Assembly (NCBI GenBank): GCA_029251165.1
Contig: JAQXDW010000152.1
Location: forward strand, 1 to 33,016
Length of the DNA stretch: 33,016 nucleotides
Direction of reading: 5' to 3'
From: Myxococcota bacterium
Lineage (GTDB): Bacteria > Myxococcota_A > UBA796
Position numbers and translations under genes: made by a program. Positions 1 through 7,909 of this stretch are shown in pieces. The notes below the pieces were generated by a model. That model had not been told where the DNA came from. It searched no databases and was given only the letters and a program-made list of their open reading frames with translations. Each line of letters starts with the position of its first letter. Position 1 is the first letter of the stretch.

Positions 1-2
1 AC

Positions 3-368
3 TTCTTCGAGCGCCGATCACGCGCCTGGAGGGACGAGCAGCTGGAGATCAGAAGGCAGCTTGCAGCCCACGAAGCCGCCGATCAGGGCTACATGGAGGC
101 CGGAATTGCCCTCCTTGAACTCGCGAATCACTGCGTCGAACTTTACGAATCGCAGCCTGCCTCCGAAAAGCGCCGCTTGCTCAAATTCGTCTACTTGAAC
201 TCGTTCTGGGACGGCGAGTCACTCCGCGTCATGTGGAAGCAACCCTTTGATATCCTTTCGGATTTCGAACCTGATCCAGAAAATAAAAACGCCCTCGGAG
301 AGACTCCAGAGGGCGAATTCGAGAAATGGCTCCCCCTGCTGGACTTGAACCAGCGACACCCGGATTAA
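3..368 (+). CDS. Large serine recombinase, C-terminal fragment
   Basis: This is the C-terminal part of a site-specific recombinase of the large serine family; the catalytic and zinc-ribbon domains lie left of the window. The frame is open from base 3. It reads a helical, charged stretch followed by a segment (ALLELANHC... then LYESQPASEKRRLLKFV... then QPFDIL) that is typical of the C-terminal coiled-coil and strand region of these enzymes. After QPFDILSDF the family usually stops. Here the frame continues for about 34 residues through a hairpin terminator and into the antisense of the tRNA-Asn gene, and ends at a TAA inside the tRNA at 366-368. The tail (ending LLDLNQRHPD) is therefore tRNA-derived read-through. 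The enzyme probably catalysed integration of an element into or beside this tRNA. The family call is firm, and attachment within the tRNA is inference. Confidence 0.85.
   Translation, partial: FFERRSRAWRDEQLEIRRQLAAHEAADQGYMEAGIALLELANHCVELYESQPASEKRRLLKFVYLNSFWDGESLRVMWKQPFDILSDFEPDPENKNALGETPEGEFEKWLPLLDLNQRHPD
280..314 (-). terminator. Rho-independent terminator of tRNA-Asn
   Basis: On the minus strand, just after the tRNA 3' end, a GCCCTC/GAGGGC stem is extended by GGAG/CTCC past a single bulged base, with a TCT loop, and is followed by a T-rich run (GTTTTTATTTT). It is a textbook intrinsic terminator for the tRNA. It lies inside the recombinase reading frame on the other strand. Confidence 0.8.
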
Positions 369-403
369 CAATCCGGTGCTCTAACCAGCTGAGCTAAGGG
401 AGA
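327..403 (-). tRNA. tRNA-Asn (anticodon GTT)
   Basis: Read on the minus strand, this folds as a full 77-nt tRNA with encoded CCA. It has a 7-bp acceptor stem with one G-T pair, a D arm starting GCTC, an anticodon stem CCGGA/TCCGG around TTGTTAA (anticodon GTT, Asn), a T arm GCTGG/CCAGC with TTCAAGT loop, discriminator G and 3' CCA at 327-329. It is intact and has its own promoter and terminator, so it is probably functional despite the overlapping recombinase tail. Confidence 0.95.
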
Positions 404-414
404 AGAACCCCATC

Positions 415-443
415 TATATATAGAAGCCTGCAGTAGGTGTCAA
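415..443 (-). promoter_or_regulatory. Sigma-70-type promoter of tRNA-Asn
   Basis: On the minus strand there is a perfect TTGACA (-35, at 438-443), a 17-base spacer and TATATA (-10, at 415-420). Transcription would begin about 5 bases before the mature tRNA 5' end at 403. Confidence 0.75.
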
Positions 444-532
444 GCCGCGAAAACGCTACACAACAAAAACCCTCACAATAAGCTTGAAAGCCTACTAATC
501 CACCACCCATCCGCACCTGATACCATACAAAA

Positions 533-2245
533 ATGCGCCGCCGCCTCCCCGAAGTGCTCGCAGCCCTCCTCATCAGCCTGCTCACTGCGGGCGGACTGCT
601 GCTGGATGCCGCTGCCCCCGCCCGCCAGCAAGGCATGAGCCTCGCGGAGATCTTCCTCGGGAGCGGAGAGGAGTCGGTGATGGTGGGGCATGGAGTGGAC
701 CTGCTCGGAACGGTCTGGACCTTCGACCGGGTCCATCGGATGCTGACCGGGCAGGCCGACATCGTCGACGCAGCAGTCTTTGCCCCCTTCGGGATGGACA
801 CCGGGGCCGCGCAGGGCTTCGCCTGGCTCGACGCCGCCATCGCCGCTCCCCTCACCCACATCCTCGGCGCTGCTGGTGGCTACAACCTCTGGCTGCTGCT
901 GATGCTGGTCGCCACCCAGCTTGCCTGCGTCGCGCTCATGCGCGAGGTCGGCGCCGCGCCCGTCACTGCGGTAGCGTTCTCGATTGTTGCGGTCGGCAAC
1001 CCGTTCGTGTTCAACGAGATCATCCTCGGACGCCCCACCCAGGTCACCCTCGCCTTCCACGCGCTGTTCCTGCTGATGACCCACCGGATGCTGAGGCGCG
1101 GCAGCTGGCGGGCCGGGATGGCGGCGGGCGGACTGCTGGCGGCGTCTTGCTTTGTCTACTGGTTCGGCGCGATCGCTGTGGGGCTGACCGCAGCGGTGGC
1201 CGCGATTCTCCACCTCGCCATGGTCCCGCAGCACCGCCGTGAGGTTGTGATCGCGGGGCTCACGCTGTCTGGCACTGCGCTGCTGCTGTGTGTGCTGCCC
1301 ACCTGGCGGATCTCCAGCGCGATCCTCACTGGAGACGGCGCCACCTGGGTCGCCGATCTCACCCGCGCGCCCCGCACCCTCCTCGATCTCGGCCTGCTCA
1401 CGCTGCAGACCCGGGGCGAGTGGCTCCAGCTGGATCACCCTCGCCAGCTGCACCGCCGCCTCGTCGAGATCCAGCTTCCCTGGACCCTGCTGGCGGTGCT
1501 GGTGCTGGCCATCCCCCGTGATCGCACCAGCGCAGCGTGGTGGCTGTCGGGGTGGTTCGCGCTGACCATCCCGCTCGGCAGCGCGGTGGTCATCGGCGGG
1601 GTGGGGCTGCTGACGGGGCTTGGAGCCGCAGAGCTGATCTTTCCACCGATCGTGCGCTGCCACCACATCGAGCGGATGGCCGTCGCAGTGATCTTGGTCG
1701 GCAGCATGGTCGGGGCCATGGCGGTCTCTCGGCTCCGTCACCCCGCCCTGGTGTGGGGGCTGTCCATCGCTGTCGGCATCGCCTCGCTGACCGAGGCCCA
1801 CCAGCGCACCACAGGCCGGGTCTGGGTGACCGAGACAACGCAGCTCATCGAGACCCTCGCCGTCACCCAGCCCGGCGGACTCATCGATGTGCCGCTGGAG
1901 ACCTCCAACGAGACCTACTTCCGGCAGGTCTTCCACCGCCAGCCCCTGCTGGGCGGTCCGGGCATCAACGGCCCGTTCACCCGACCGCCAGCGCATGTCG
2001 ACTACTGCAACAACAACACCCTGCTCGTCGCCTTAGAGGCGCTCGGACAGGGTCAGCCCATGGGCGACTTTGCGGCGGCCGATCTCGCAGTGCTGTGGCG
2101 CGATGGCTTCCGGACGGTCGTCCTTCACCGCACCCGAATGCGCCGTGCCCCCGACGGGGTCGGGCTGCGGGCCGCGGGCTTCGTGAAGATCGGCGAGGAC
2201 GACGGGATGGTCGCCTACCGGCTGCCTACTCCGCCAGCGCCTTGA
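533..2245 (+). CDS. Polytopic membrane protein, GT-C glycosyltransferase-like
   Basis: A 570-residue integral inner-membrane protein. It has an N-terminal hydrophobic helix, a periplasmic-like loop containing the FAPFG motif (about residues 50-100), then about ten hydrophobic segments to residue about 430, and a soluble C-terminal domain of about 140 residues. The loop before the second helix and the C-terminal domain (GLIDVPLE..., a 'HRQPLLGGPG' segment, and a late 'GFRTVVLHR' strand) resemble GT-C fold transferases and related polyprenyl-sugar-dependent membrane proteins, which transfer sugars in the periplasm. I see no single decisive catalytic motif, so substrate and reaction are unknown. 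The start is the first ATG after the tRNA region and has no clear ribosome binding site. The gene converges on the next one, and their 3' ends overlap by 20 bases. Confidence 0.7.
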   Translation: MRRRLPEVLAALLISLLTAGGLLLDAAAPARQQGMSLAEIFLGSGEESVMVGHGVDLLGTVWTFDRVHRMLTGQADIVDAAVFAPFGMDTGAAQGFAWLDAAIAAPLTHILGAAGGYNLWLLLMLVATQLACVALMREVGAAPVTAVAFSIVAVGNPFVFNEIILGRPTQVTLAFHALFLLMTHRMLRRGSWRAGMAAGGLLAASCFVYWFGAIAVGLTAAVAAILHLAMVPQHRREVVIAGLTLSGTALLLCVLPTWRISSAILTGDGATWVADLTRAPRTLLDLGLLTLQTRGEWLQLDHPRQLHRRLVEIQLPWTLLAVLVLAIPRDRTSAAWWLSGWFALTIPLGSAVVIGGVGLLTGLGAAELIFPPIVRCHHIERMAVAVILVGSMVGAMAVSRLRHPALVWGLSIAVGIASLTEAHQRTTGRVWVTETTQLIETLAVTQPGGLIDVPLETSNETYFRQVFHRQPLLGGPGINGPFTRPPAHVDYCNNNTLLVALEALGQGQPMGDFAAADLAVLWRDGFRTVVLHRTRMRRAPDGVGLRAAGFVKIGEDDGMVAYRLPTPPAP

Positions 2246-2759
2246 TCTCTGGGATGGTGGAGCGGCCGATGCGGGTGCGAGCGGACTCAACATCCGGTCC
2301 GACCAGCGCAGCACGCGCCACGGTCAGGGAGACCTCCAGCGGCATCGTGTCGAGCTGGTTGAGCGCGAGGATGGCGAGGCCCTTCGTCTCTGGGCTGGAC
2401 ACCCAGGCCGTGAGCGACGACTGCGCAGCCACGGCATGTCGGGAGATGAGGCAATCTGCGGCGCGCATGCCCGCCCAGGGAGGCTGCTGGGCGTTGTCGA
2501 CAACGAACAGGAGGGTCTCGACAGGTGTCTCGGTCAGCGCCTCGACGCCCTCGCAGGTCGGAGCCGGGTCACGAATGGACAGCGCACGGTAGACCGCCTC
2601 GGCAGCAGCATCCGGCGCTGGTCCGCTCGCCTCGGGTTCTGCAGAGGGCGCAGACACAGCGGGGCTCGTCGTGCTCTCAGGAGCTGGCATCGCTGGAGCC
2701 ACGGGCTCAGCCTGGGGGGTGCCAGCGCATCCCAGCGCAAGGAACAGGGTCATCGACAT
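2226..2759 (-). CDS. Small lipoprotein with Pro/Ala-rich linker
   Basis: A 177-residue predicted lipoprotein. The signal peptide is very short and ends in LALGC (residues 7-11), so Cys11 would be lipidated. A Pro/Ala/Glu-rich linker follows to about residue 50, and then a helical domain (AEAVYRAL, the ADCLISRHAV region, and a conserved-looking TIPEIKAL end). Two Cys (in PTCEG and ADCLI) could form a disulfide. The helical part looks like a HEAT-type repeat scaffold, but the match is weak and I assign no function. The 3' end overlaps the convergent membrane-protein gene. Confidence 0.65.
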   Translation of the reverse strand: MSMTLFLALGCAGTPQAEPVAPAMPAPESTTSPAVSAPSAEPEASGPAPDAAAEAVYRALSIRDPAPTCEGVEALTETPVETLLFVVDNAQQPPWAGMRAADCLISRHAVAAQSSLTAWVSSPETKGLAILALNQLDTMPLEVSLTVARAALVGPDVESARTRIGRSTIPEIKALAE

Positions 2760-2947
2760 CGGAAACTCCTCGGTCTACCAGTCTATCTCATGCGCAGGAA
2801 TGACTGCAGACGTCTCGGGCCACTCCAGACGCGGAGCGGTCATCCGACCGCCCCTCGTATCCCCAGGAGTATCGGTGTAAACCCGCCGTGCGGCATGGCA
2901 CGCTCAGACACGACCGCGCCCGTGAGCATGGGCGGCGGCCGAGGCCC

Positions 2948-3739
2948 TCAGCCGTAGCGGTTGTAGCGCCCGTCCCGGAGGAAGCCGATGAGGGTCATGC
3001 CGACCTCAGCCGCCAGCGATGCCGCGAGCGAAGAAGGCGCGCCCACTGCTGCAAGCACCGGGATCCCGGCCACCGCTGCCTTCTGCACAATCTCAAAGCC
3101 CGCCCGACCGCTGACCAGCAGCACCCGATCATCGATCGGCACCCGATCCTGTCGCAGTCGCCAGCCGATCACCTTGTCGACCGCGTTGTGCCGGCCGATG
3201 TCTTCTCGGAGCACCTCCAGCGTGCCGTCGGCGGAGAACAGCGCCGCAGCATGCAGACCGCCGGTCTGATCGAAGACGGCCTGTGCCGCCGCGAGCTGCA
3301 CCGGGAGCCGATGAAGGACGGCCGGCGGCACCACGAAGTCCTGCTGGACCCGCGCAACCGACTGACGGATGCGATCGATGCTCTCCTTGCCGCAGATGCC
3401 GCAGGAGCTGCTGGAGAACAGCGCCCGATCGGCCATCACACGCCGATGCTGCGGAACCCCGCCGGCAAGTCGGACATCGACGGTGTTGCGCTGCGGGTCT
3501 CGCGGATGCCCGACGTGCGCGATCGCGACCAGATCGTCGCCCCCGTCGATGACCCCCTCGGTGTACAGAAAGCCCGCCGCCAGATCGAGGTCGTCGCCCG
3601 GCGTTCGCATGGTGACTGCGACCGAGCGCCCCTCGATGCGGATCTGGAGCGGCTCCTCGACCGCGAGCAGATCGGAGTCTTCTGGACCGACGACTTCACC
3701 GCTGACGCGATGGACCCGGATGGGCTCGACCCGCGGCAC
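2948..3739 (-). CDS. fdhD: FdhD sulfurtransferase for formate dehydrogenase
   Basis: FdhD takes persulfide sulfur from a cysteine desulfurase and passes it to the molybdenum or tungsten bis-MGD cofactor, which activates formate dehydrogenase in the cytoplasm. The 263-residue length is normal for the family. Visible signatures are EEPLQIRI near residue 28, the MRTPGDD motif near 44-50, the GFLYTEG segment near 56-62, the CGIC pair (Cys113 and Cys116) that carries the persulfide, and the GRHNAVDK motif towards the C-terminus. The start is GTG, and it shares one base with the TAG stop of the upstream Rieske gene (TAGTG), so the two are probably translationally coupled. No formate dehydrogenase subunit or molybdenum cofactor gene is in the window, so its client is elsewhere. 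Confidence 0.93.
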   Translation of the reverse strand: MPRVEPIRVHRVSGEVVGPEDSDLLAVEEPLQIRIEGRSVAVTMRTPGDDLDLAAGFLYTEGVIDGGDDLVAIAHVGHPRDPQRNTVDVRLAGGVPQHRRVMADRALFSSSSCGICGKESIDRIRQSVARVQQDFVVPPAVLHRLPVQLAAAQAVFDQTGGLHAAALFSADGTLEVLREDIGRHNAVDKVIGWRLRQDRVPIDDRVLLVSGRAGFEIVQKAAVAGIPVLAAVGAPSSLAASLAAEVGMTLIGFLRDGRYNRYG

Positions 3740-4248
3740 TAAAGGTCGTGCCGATCGACCTCGATCTGCGGCGAGATCAAGCCATCGTCGTGGAGGCCAC
3801 CGCGCTCATCGGAGCCATTGCGGGTGCGGGGACCGACCCAGATGAACCCATCTTTCTCGCGAACCGAGAAGCAGGAGACGTGGCGGTTCTCTTGGCTGAG
3901 GCACTCGCCGTTGGTCAGATCGAAGCGCCAGTCATGGTAGGGACAGGTCACCACGAGCCCCTTGAGGTCGCCCTCGCCGAGCGGACCGTCCTCGTGGGTG
4001 CAGGCATCATCGATGGCGTAGAGCTTGCCGTCGACCCGGAAGACCGCCACACCGTGTCCATCTCGGACGAAGGTGTTTCCAGAGCCTTCCTTGATCAGGC
4101 CAGCCGTCGCCACTGCATAAAAGCCGTCGGCATCGGGGGCCGTTGGCAGCTTGGCGAGCTCCTCGCGCAGGGTGGTTGCGGAGCCCTTGCCGCTGTCACC
4201 GCCGATGATCTTCTTGATGCGGCCCTTCAACTTGGAGCGGAAACCCAT
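3739..4248 (-). CDS. Rieske [2Fe-2S] domain protein
   Basis: A 169-residue soluble protein with a basic N-terminus (KLKGRIKKI) and one Rieske domain. The cluster ligands are the first box C-T-H (Cys83, His85) and the second box CPYHDW (Cys102, His105), 16 residues apart between the cysteines. GPLGEGDL and FDLTNGEC are the usual surrounding turns of NirD or biphenyl-dioxygenase ferredoxin-type Rieske proteins. It should act as a one-electron carrier. It forms a two-gene unit with fdhD and precedes it. That suggests a redox role linked to the same pathway, but the electron partner is not identifiable here. Confidence 0.9.
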   Translation of the reverse strand: MGFRSKLKGRIKKIIGGDSGKGSATTLREELAKLPTAPDADGFYAVATAGLIKEGSGNTFVRDGHGVAVFRVDGKLYAIDDACTHEDGPLGEGDLKGLVVTCPYHDWRFDLTNGECLSQENRHVSCFSVREKDGFIWVGPRTRNGSDERGGLHDDGLISPQIEVDRHDL

Positions 4249-4288
4249 CGCGCCCTCCTTCGTCAGTCATTCATTCAGAGAAGTGTCT

Positions 4289-5431
4289 TTAACACTCCTC
4301 ACGCCGAAACGGCCCGCGCGCTGCGAGAGCCGCCATCTGATGCCGCGTCGCCTCGTCCTCTTGCGTCATCGCACGGGCGACAGCATCGGAGAGACCGGCG
4401 TGCTTCAGCCAGTGTGAGGAGTAGGTCAGCGCTGGCATCAGGCCGCGCTTGATCTTGTGGTGCCCCTGGGCGCCGGCCTCAAACCGGGTCCAGCCTTCAG
4501 CGATGCACAGCGCGATGGGCAGGTGGTAGCACATCTCGAAGTGGAGGTTGTCCAGCCCCGGCCGGCCTCCCCAGTACCGGCCATAGAGATGGCCGCCCTT
4601 CTGAAACATCAAGGTGCTGGCGACGATCTGCCCATCCGCTTCTGCAAAGCAGGCCATCGCACGGTGCGCGAGCGTGTCTGCTGCGAGGGTGAAGAAGGCG
4701 TCGGTCAGGTAGGCGCTGCCCCACTTCTTGCTGCAGGTGTGCTGGTAGTTCCGCCGGACGACCTCCCAGTGGCGGGGGGTCATCTCCGTGCCGCGCAGGG
4801 TGTAGACCGAATCGATCCCCTCCATCGCACGGCTGCGCTCCCGACGGGTCTTCTTGCGATCCCGAGAGCGAAACCGCGACAGCCAGTCGTCGAAGTCAGC
4901 ATAGCCTTCGTTGTGCCAGTGGAACTGCTGGGTGGTTCGTGGGATCAGGGCATGCTGATCGGCGAGCAGGCTGCGCTCGGCCTCGGTGCTGAAGAGCACA
5001 TGGATCGACCAGGCATCGGCAGCATCGGCCACCGCCCTCATGCCCGCGAGCAGGGCCGCGACCACCGCCGGATCAGGCTCGGTCCCACGGGTCAGCAGCC
5101 GCCGGCCCGTCGCCGGGGTGAACGGAACCGCGCAGACCAGCTTGGGGTAGTAGGGAATTCGTGCCTGCTGGCTCGCCTCTGCCCAGCTCCAGTCGAAGAT
5201 GTACTCCCCGTAGCTGTGGCTCTTGACGTACAGCGGTGCCGCACCAACCAGCACCCCGTCTTCGTGCACCAGCAGGTGCGCGGGCTGCCAGCCAGTGCCC
5301 GGCCCCACCGAGCCGCTCTCCTCCAAGGCCGACAGGAAAGCGTGCTCGATAAATGGGTTGTTCTCTCCGGCCAAGGCATCCCACTGCGCGGCGGGAACCT
5401 CGGAGAGGCGCTCAATGATGCTGACGTCCAT
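4289..5431 (-). CDS. FemAB/GNAT-like protein (COG3146 type)
   Basis: About 380 residues. It resembles the 'peptidogalycan biosynthesis' GNAT-fold family (COG3146, DUF482): an early NPFIEHAFLSALEESGS segment, a GWQPAHLLV strand, YGEYIFDWSWA, YYPKLVCAVPFTP, then the later RYWGG, FEMCYHLPIALCI and FEAGAQGHHKIKRGL motifs, which are highly characteristic. Members are predicted acyltransferases, and the true substrate of the family is unsettled. I chose the ATG at 5431 over the longer form at 5479, because the extra 16 residues overlap the divergent thioesterase gene and lie outside the conserved region. Confidence 0.85.
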   Translation of the reverse strand: MDVSIIERLSEVPAAQWDALAGENNPFIEHAFLSALEESGSVGPGTGWQPAHLLVHEDGVLVGAAPLYVKSHSYGEYIFDWSWAEASQQARIPYYPKLVCAVPFTPATGRRLLTRGTEPDPAVVAALLAGMRAVADAADAWSIHVLFSTEAERSLLADQHALIPRTTQQFHWHNEGYADFDDWLSRFRSRDRKKTRRERSRAMEGIDSVYTLRGTEMTPRHWEVVRRNYQHTCSKKWGSAYLTDAFFTLAADTLAHRAMACFAEADGQIVASTLMFQKGGHLYGRYWGGRPGLDNLHFEMCYHLPIALCIAEGWTRFEAGAQGHHKIKRGLMPALTYSSHWLKHAGLSDAVARAMTQEDEATRHQMAALAARGPFRREEC

Positions 5432-5453
5432 GCTTCGGGCTAACCCGCACGGG

Positions 5454-6239
5454 ATGATCGACGAGCTATCCCTGTCCATCCCCCGTCATGCCCTCAACCC
5501 ACGCCACGCGGTGCGGGCGGGCGAGGTATGGCGCCTGCTGCAGAGCGCTGCGGTGGCTGCATCCAGCCGCCACGGCTGGCCGCCGGAGCGCTACCGGACC
5601 AGCGGCACCGGCTTCATTGTCGCGCACATGGTCGTGGTCCATCACCGCGAGCTGCGCGACGGCGAGACCCCCACCGCGACGACCTGGGTGCGCGACTTCC
5701 GTCGCGGCATGCTCTCGCGGCGAGAGATCCGCCTGCACTGCGCGGGCGTGCCGGTGGTCGCCACCAGCCAGCAGTGGGTCCACGTCAGCGCTGCTGCGAT
5801 GGCCCCCGCCCGGGCCAGCGCCGAGATGCTGGCCGCCTTTCAGCCGGTCACCGTCGACCACGAGCCCGTCGTTATGCCTGCTGTAACCAAAGGTACCGGC
5901 CCCTCATGGCGGCTTGAGTTCCGCTGCTGGCACAGCTGGATGGACGTGCTCAGCCACGTCAACCACCCGACCTACGTCGACTGGTGCGACGAGGCCATCC
6001 TCCAGCGCCTCGCCACGCTCGGGGCCGATCCGACCCTGCTCGTGCCGGTCGCCGAGGAGATCCGCTTCCGCCGTGGGGTACTCGCCGGGCAGGACGTCGT
6101 GGTGGAGAGCCACCTGAGCGGGACCGCCGATGGCGACGCGGTCTGCACCCACACCATCACCGCCGACGGGGTGATCGCTGCCACCGCGACCACCGTTCGG
6201 CGGCTCACCGAGGGATCGCTGGCGGCGCTGCTGGCCTGA
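5454..6239 (+). CDS. Acyl-ACP thioesterase-like tandem hotdog protein
   Basis: About 261 residues, the usual size of bacterial acyl-ACP thioesterases built from two hotdog domains. The first half has the YRTSGTGFIVAHM strand and the 'RREIRLHCAG' strand. The second half begins with the classic HVNHPTYVDWCDEA segment, the hotdog helix with the Asn/His region, and ends in ATATTVRRL. Such enzymes hydrolyse acyl-ACP to free fatty acid in the cytoplasm. The start could also be ATG 5430, and neither start has a strong ribosome site. The gene is divergent from the FemAB/GNAT-like gene with only about 22 bases between starts, so their promoters must overlap. It abuts the next gene tail to tail with no gap. 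Confidence 0.75.
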   Translation: MIDELSLSIPRHALNPRHAVRAGEVWRLLQSAAVAASSRHGWPPERYRTSGTGFIVAHMVVVHHRELRDGETPTATTWVRDFRRGMLSRREIRLHCAGVPVVATSQQWVHVSAAAMAPARASAEMLAAFQPVTVDHEPVVMPAVTKGTGPSWRLEFRCWHSWMDVLSHVNHPTYVDWCDEAILQRLATLGADPTLLVPVAEEIRFRRGVLAGQDVVVESHLSGTADGDAVCTHTITADGVIAATATTVRRLTEGSLAALLA

Positions 6240-6749
6240 TCACTCCTCGCCGAGGTGCTGCTGCAGCGACGCCCCGAGGTTGCGCAGCGCATCACGGGTC
6301 TCGGGACTGTCGAGGCTGGCAAACAGCTCGGCGCCGAGGCCCTTGAGGGCATCAAACAGGACATTGGTCTCGTCCTGGAGGGTCTGCGACAGCTCGGCCA
6401 TCGGCACCTCGGCTTCCTCCGCGGCCTCCTGCAGGGCCACCGTGGTGTCGCTCTTCGCCTCGCGCCAGGACGCGGTCATGTCCTCGCCGGTCTGGGCGAT
6501 GGTGGCCTGCCGGGCGACCTCGTACATCTGCCGCATCGCCGTGCCAAGCTGCATCACCCCGTCCTTCGCGGCGGCCTCCATGGCGGCGTGGCCCGCCTCG
6601 GCAGAGATGGCAAACGACTCCAGCCAGTCACCGTCGACCTGTAGCTCCTCGCCACGCGGGCTGCGGATGAGGGTGCCCCCCTCAGGCGGCTCGTTCAGCG
6701 ACGGCAGCAGGAAGTAGCAGACGGGATCGGGGGTGTACCAGAGGCGCAT
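6240..6749 (-). CDS. Hypothetical helical protein
   Basis: A 169-residue protein I do not recognise. It begins with a short strand-like segment (MRLWYTPDPVCYFLLPSL), followed by a Gly/Pro turn and an almost entirely helical, Ala/Glu-rich remainder that could form a long amphipathic hairpin or coiled coil (residues about 55-165). It has no signal peptide or membrane helix. It converges directly on the thioesterase gene: the stop codons are adjacent (6239 and 6240). Confidence 0.6.
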   Translation of the reverse strand: MRLWYTPDPVCYFLLPSLNEPPEGGTLIRSPRGEELQVDGDWLESFAISAEAGHAAMEAAAKDGVMQLGTAMRQMYEVARQATIAQTGEDMTASWREAKSDTTVALQEAAEEAEVPMAELSQTLQDETNVLFDALKGLGAELFASLDSPETRDALRNLGASLQQHLGEE

Positions 6750-6859
6750 GGGGGGATCCTATGCCGTTGGTTCAAGCATCAAGGGCACGCAGCAGCTGAG
6801 CGAGGTCATGCGCTGAGAGCCATTCGGGAAGAAGCCGCGTGCAGCATCATGGGATTTGG

Positions 6860-7900
6860 CTACCGAAAGACTTGTAGGGTTCGGGCGAGCTTCGCTTGGT
6901 CAGTCTCAGGGAAGCGCTCAACCAGCGAGATGAGCTCATCGACCTCAGAGTCCTTTAGCGACTTCTTGATCAGAACCTCTCGAAGAATCGAGACCCCGTA
7001 TGCTGGACTGCCTGTCGTCAGAAGCTCAAGATTCTTGAGTATCCACGGATAGTCATTTCCGACCAGAAAGTGGAGGGTTCGTCTGAGCCCATTTGGCTGC
7101 GCACTAAGAACACGCACCCAGGACTTCAGAGCATCATCGAGTGGAATTACAGATCGTTCAAAGGACATAATCATTGCAACAATTGAGGCGAGAATCGTCT
7201 CACCGTTCTTAGAGAACGGGTCCACCATCTTTAGAAGGTGCTCTGAGTCACGATGGAGCAAGGCGCGCACACGTCTTGCGCCCTCAGCATCTTGGAAGTG
7301 CCAGAAGAAGTGAATGCTTGTGGCCAGCTGAATGGCATCTTCAGAATCAACCCAGCGCTTCATGACTCGACGAATCGACGCATGGTTGGGTGTTCCGTGC
7401 AGAGAGGCGACTACCCGATAAAAGTCTTGCAGCAAACTGATCTGACGCTGTGTAGATAGACCTTGTCTGAGATGTTGAATCAAGAGTTCTTCCCAGTCGG
7501 GATTGCGCGGCAGCTCGATGCCTCCAATCTTGCATGGGAGCACAGGAGGCGAGTGCCCTCCACACGCCCAAGAGTCGGGGGGTGCCCGATACGGTCCTGG
7601 ACGCCCTTCGAGAGACTCTGGCATGGTGGCTGAATACGATTGACATCTACAGAAGTAGAGTCGTGAGCGCTTGACCACATCGCTCTTCGGAAACAAGAAC
7701 GCAGGCTGGTCATACACTTCAGCCGGTGGCCGCTCCAGCTGGGCTCCGTTGGCGTGTTTCACGATGGCATCACATCGACGACAGACGATATGCGAGCACG
7801 GAGGTGTACTGGACCTCTTGCGGTAGAGATATTCGTGTGTGGACTCCGGTATTGGATACGACGAGCCACAGATGACACCATTGGAGCAGCAGTAATTCAT
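6860..7900 (-). CDS. Cys-rich zinc-binding-like protein, partner of giant protein
   Basis: A 346-residue protein encoded 9 bases downstream of the giant gene on the same strand, so almost certainly co-transcribed. The N-terminal 140 residues carry clustered cysteines and histidines (CC near residue 4, C near 11, then a CSHIVCRRC cluster near 35-43, CRC near 88, and a WACGGH motif near 111). This looks like a zinc ribbon or treble-clef arrangement. The remaining 200 residues are helical, without membrane segments. Base composition is clearly lower in GC (about 40-52% in lines I counted) than the upstream part of the locus, but like the 3' end of the giant gene. I recall Cys-rich proteins of this general shape beside giant eCIS-type proteins, which is unverified. 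It may be an immunity or delivery partner of the giant protein's C-terminal tip. Function is unknown. Confidence 0.7.
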   Translation of the reverse strand: MNYCCSNGVICGSSYPIPESTHEYLYRKRSSTPPCSHIVCRRCDAIVKHANGAQLERPPAEVYDQPAFLFPKSDVVKRSRLYFCRCQSYSATMPESLEGRPGPYRAPPDSWACGGHSPPVLPCKIGGIELPRNPDWEELLIQHLRQGLSTQRQISLLQDFYRVVASLHGTPNHASIRRVMKRWVDSEDAIQLATSIHFFWHFQDAEGARRVRALLHRDSEHLLKMVDPFSKNGETILASIVAMIMSFERSVIPLDDALKSWVRVLSAQPNGLRRTLHFLVGNDYPWILKNLELLTTGSPAYGVSILREVLIKKSLKDSEVDELISLVERFPETDQAKLARTLQVFR

Positions 7901-7909
7901 GCTGGTTGA

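Noticed and set aside
473..1996. Long minus-strand frame (507 codons) across the membrane-protein gene
   Set aside because: It is antisense to a gene with convincing membrane helices. Its translation is rich in Gly/Gln/His/Arg without any domain, a typical high-GC shadow.
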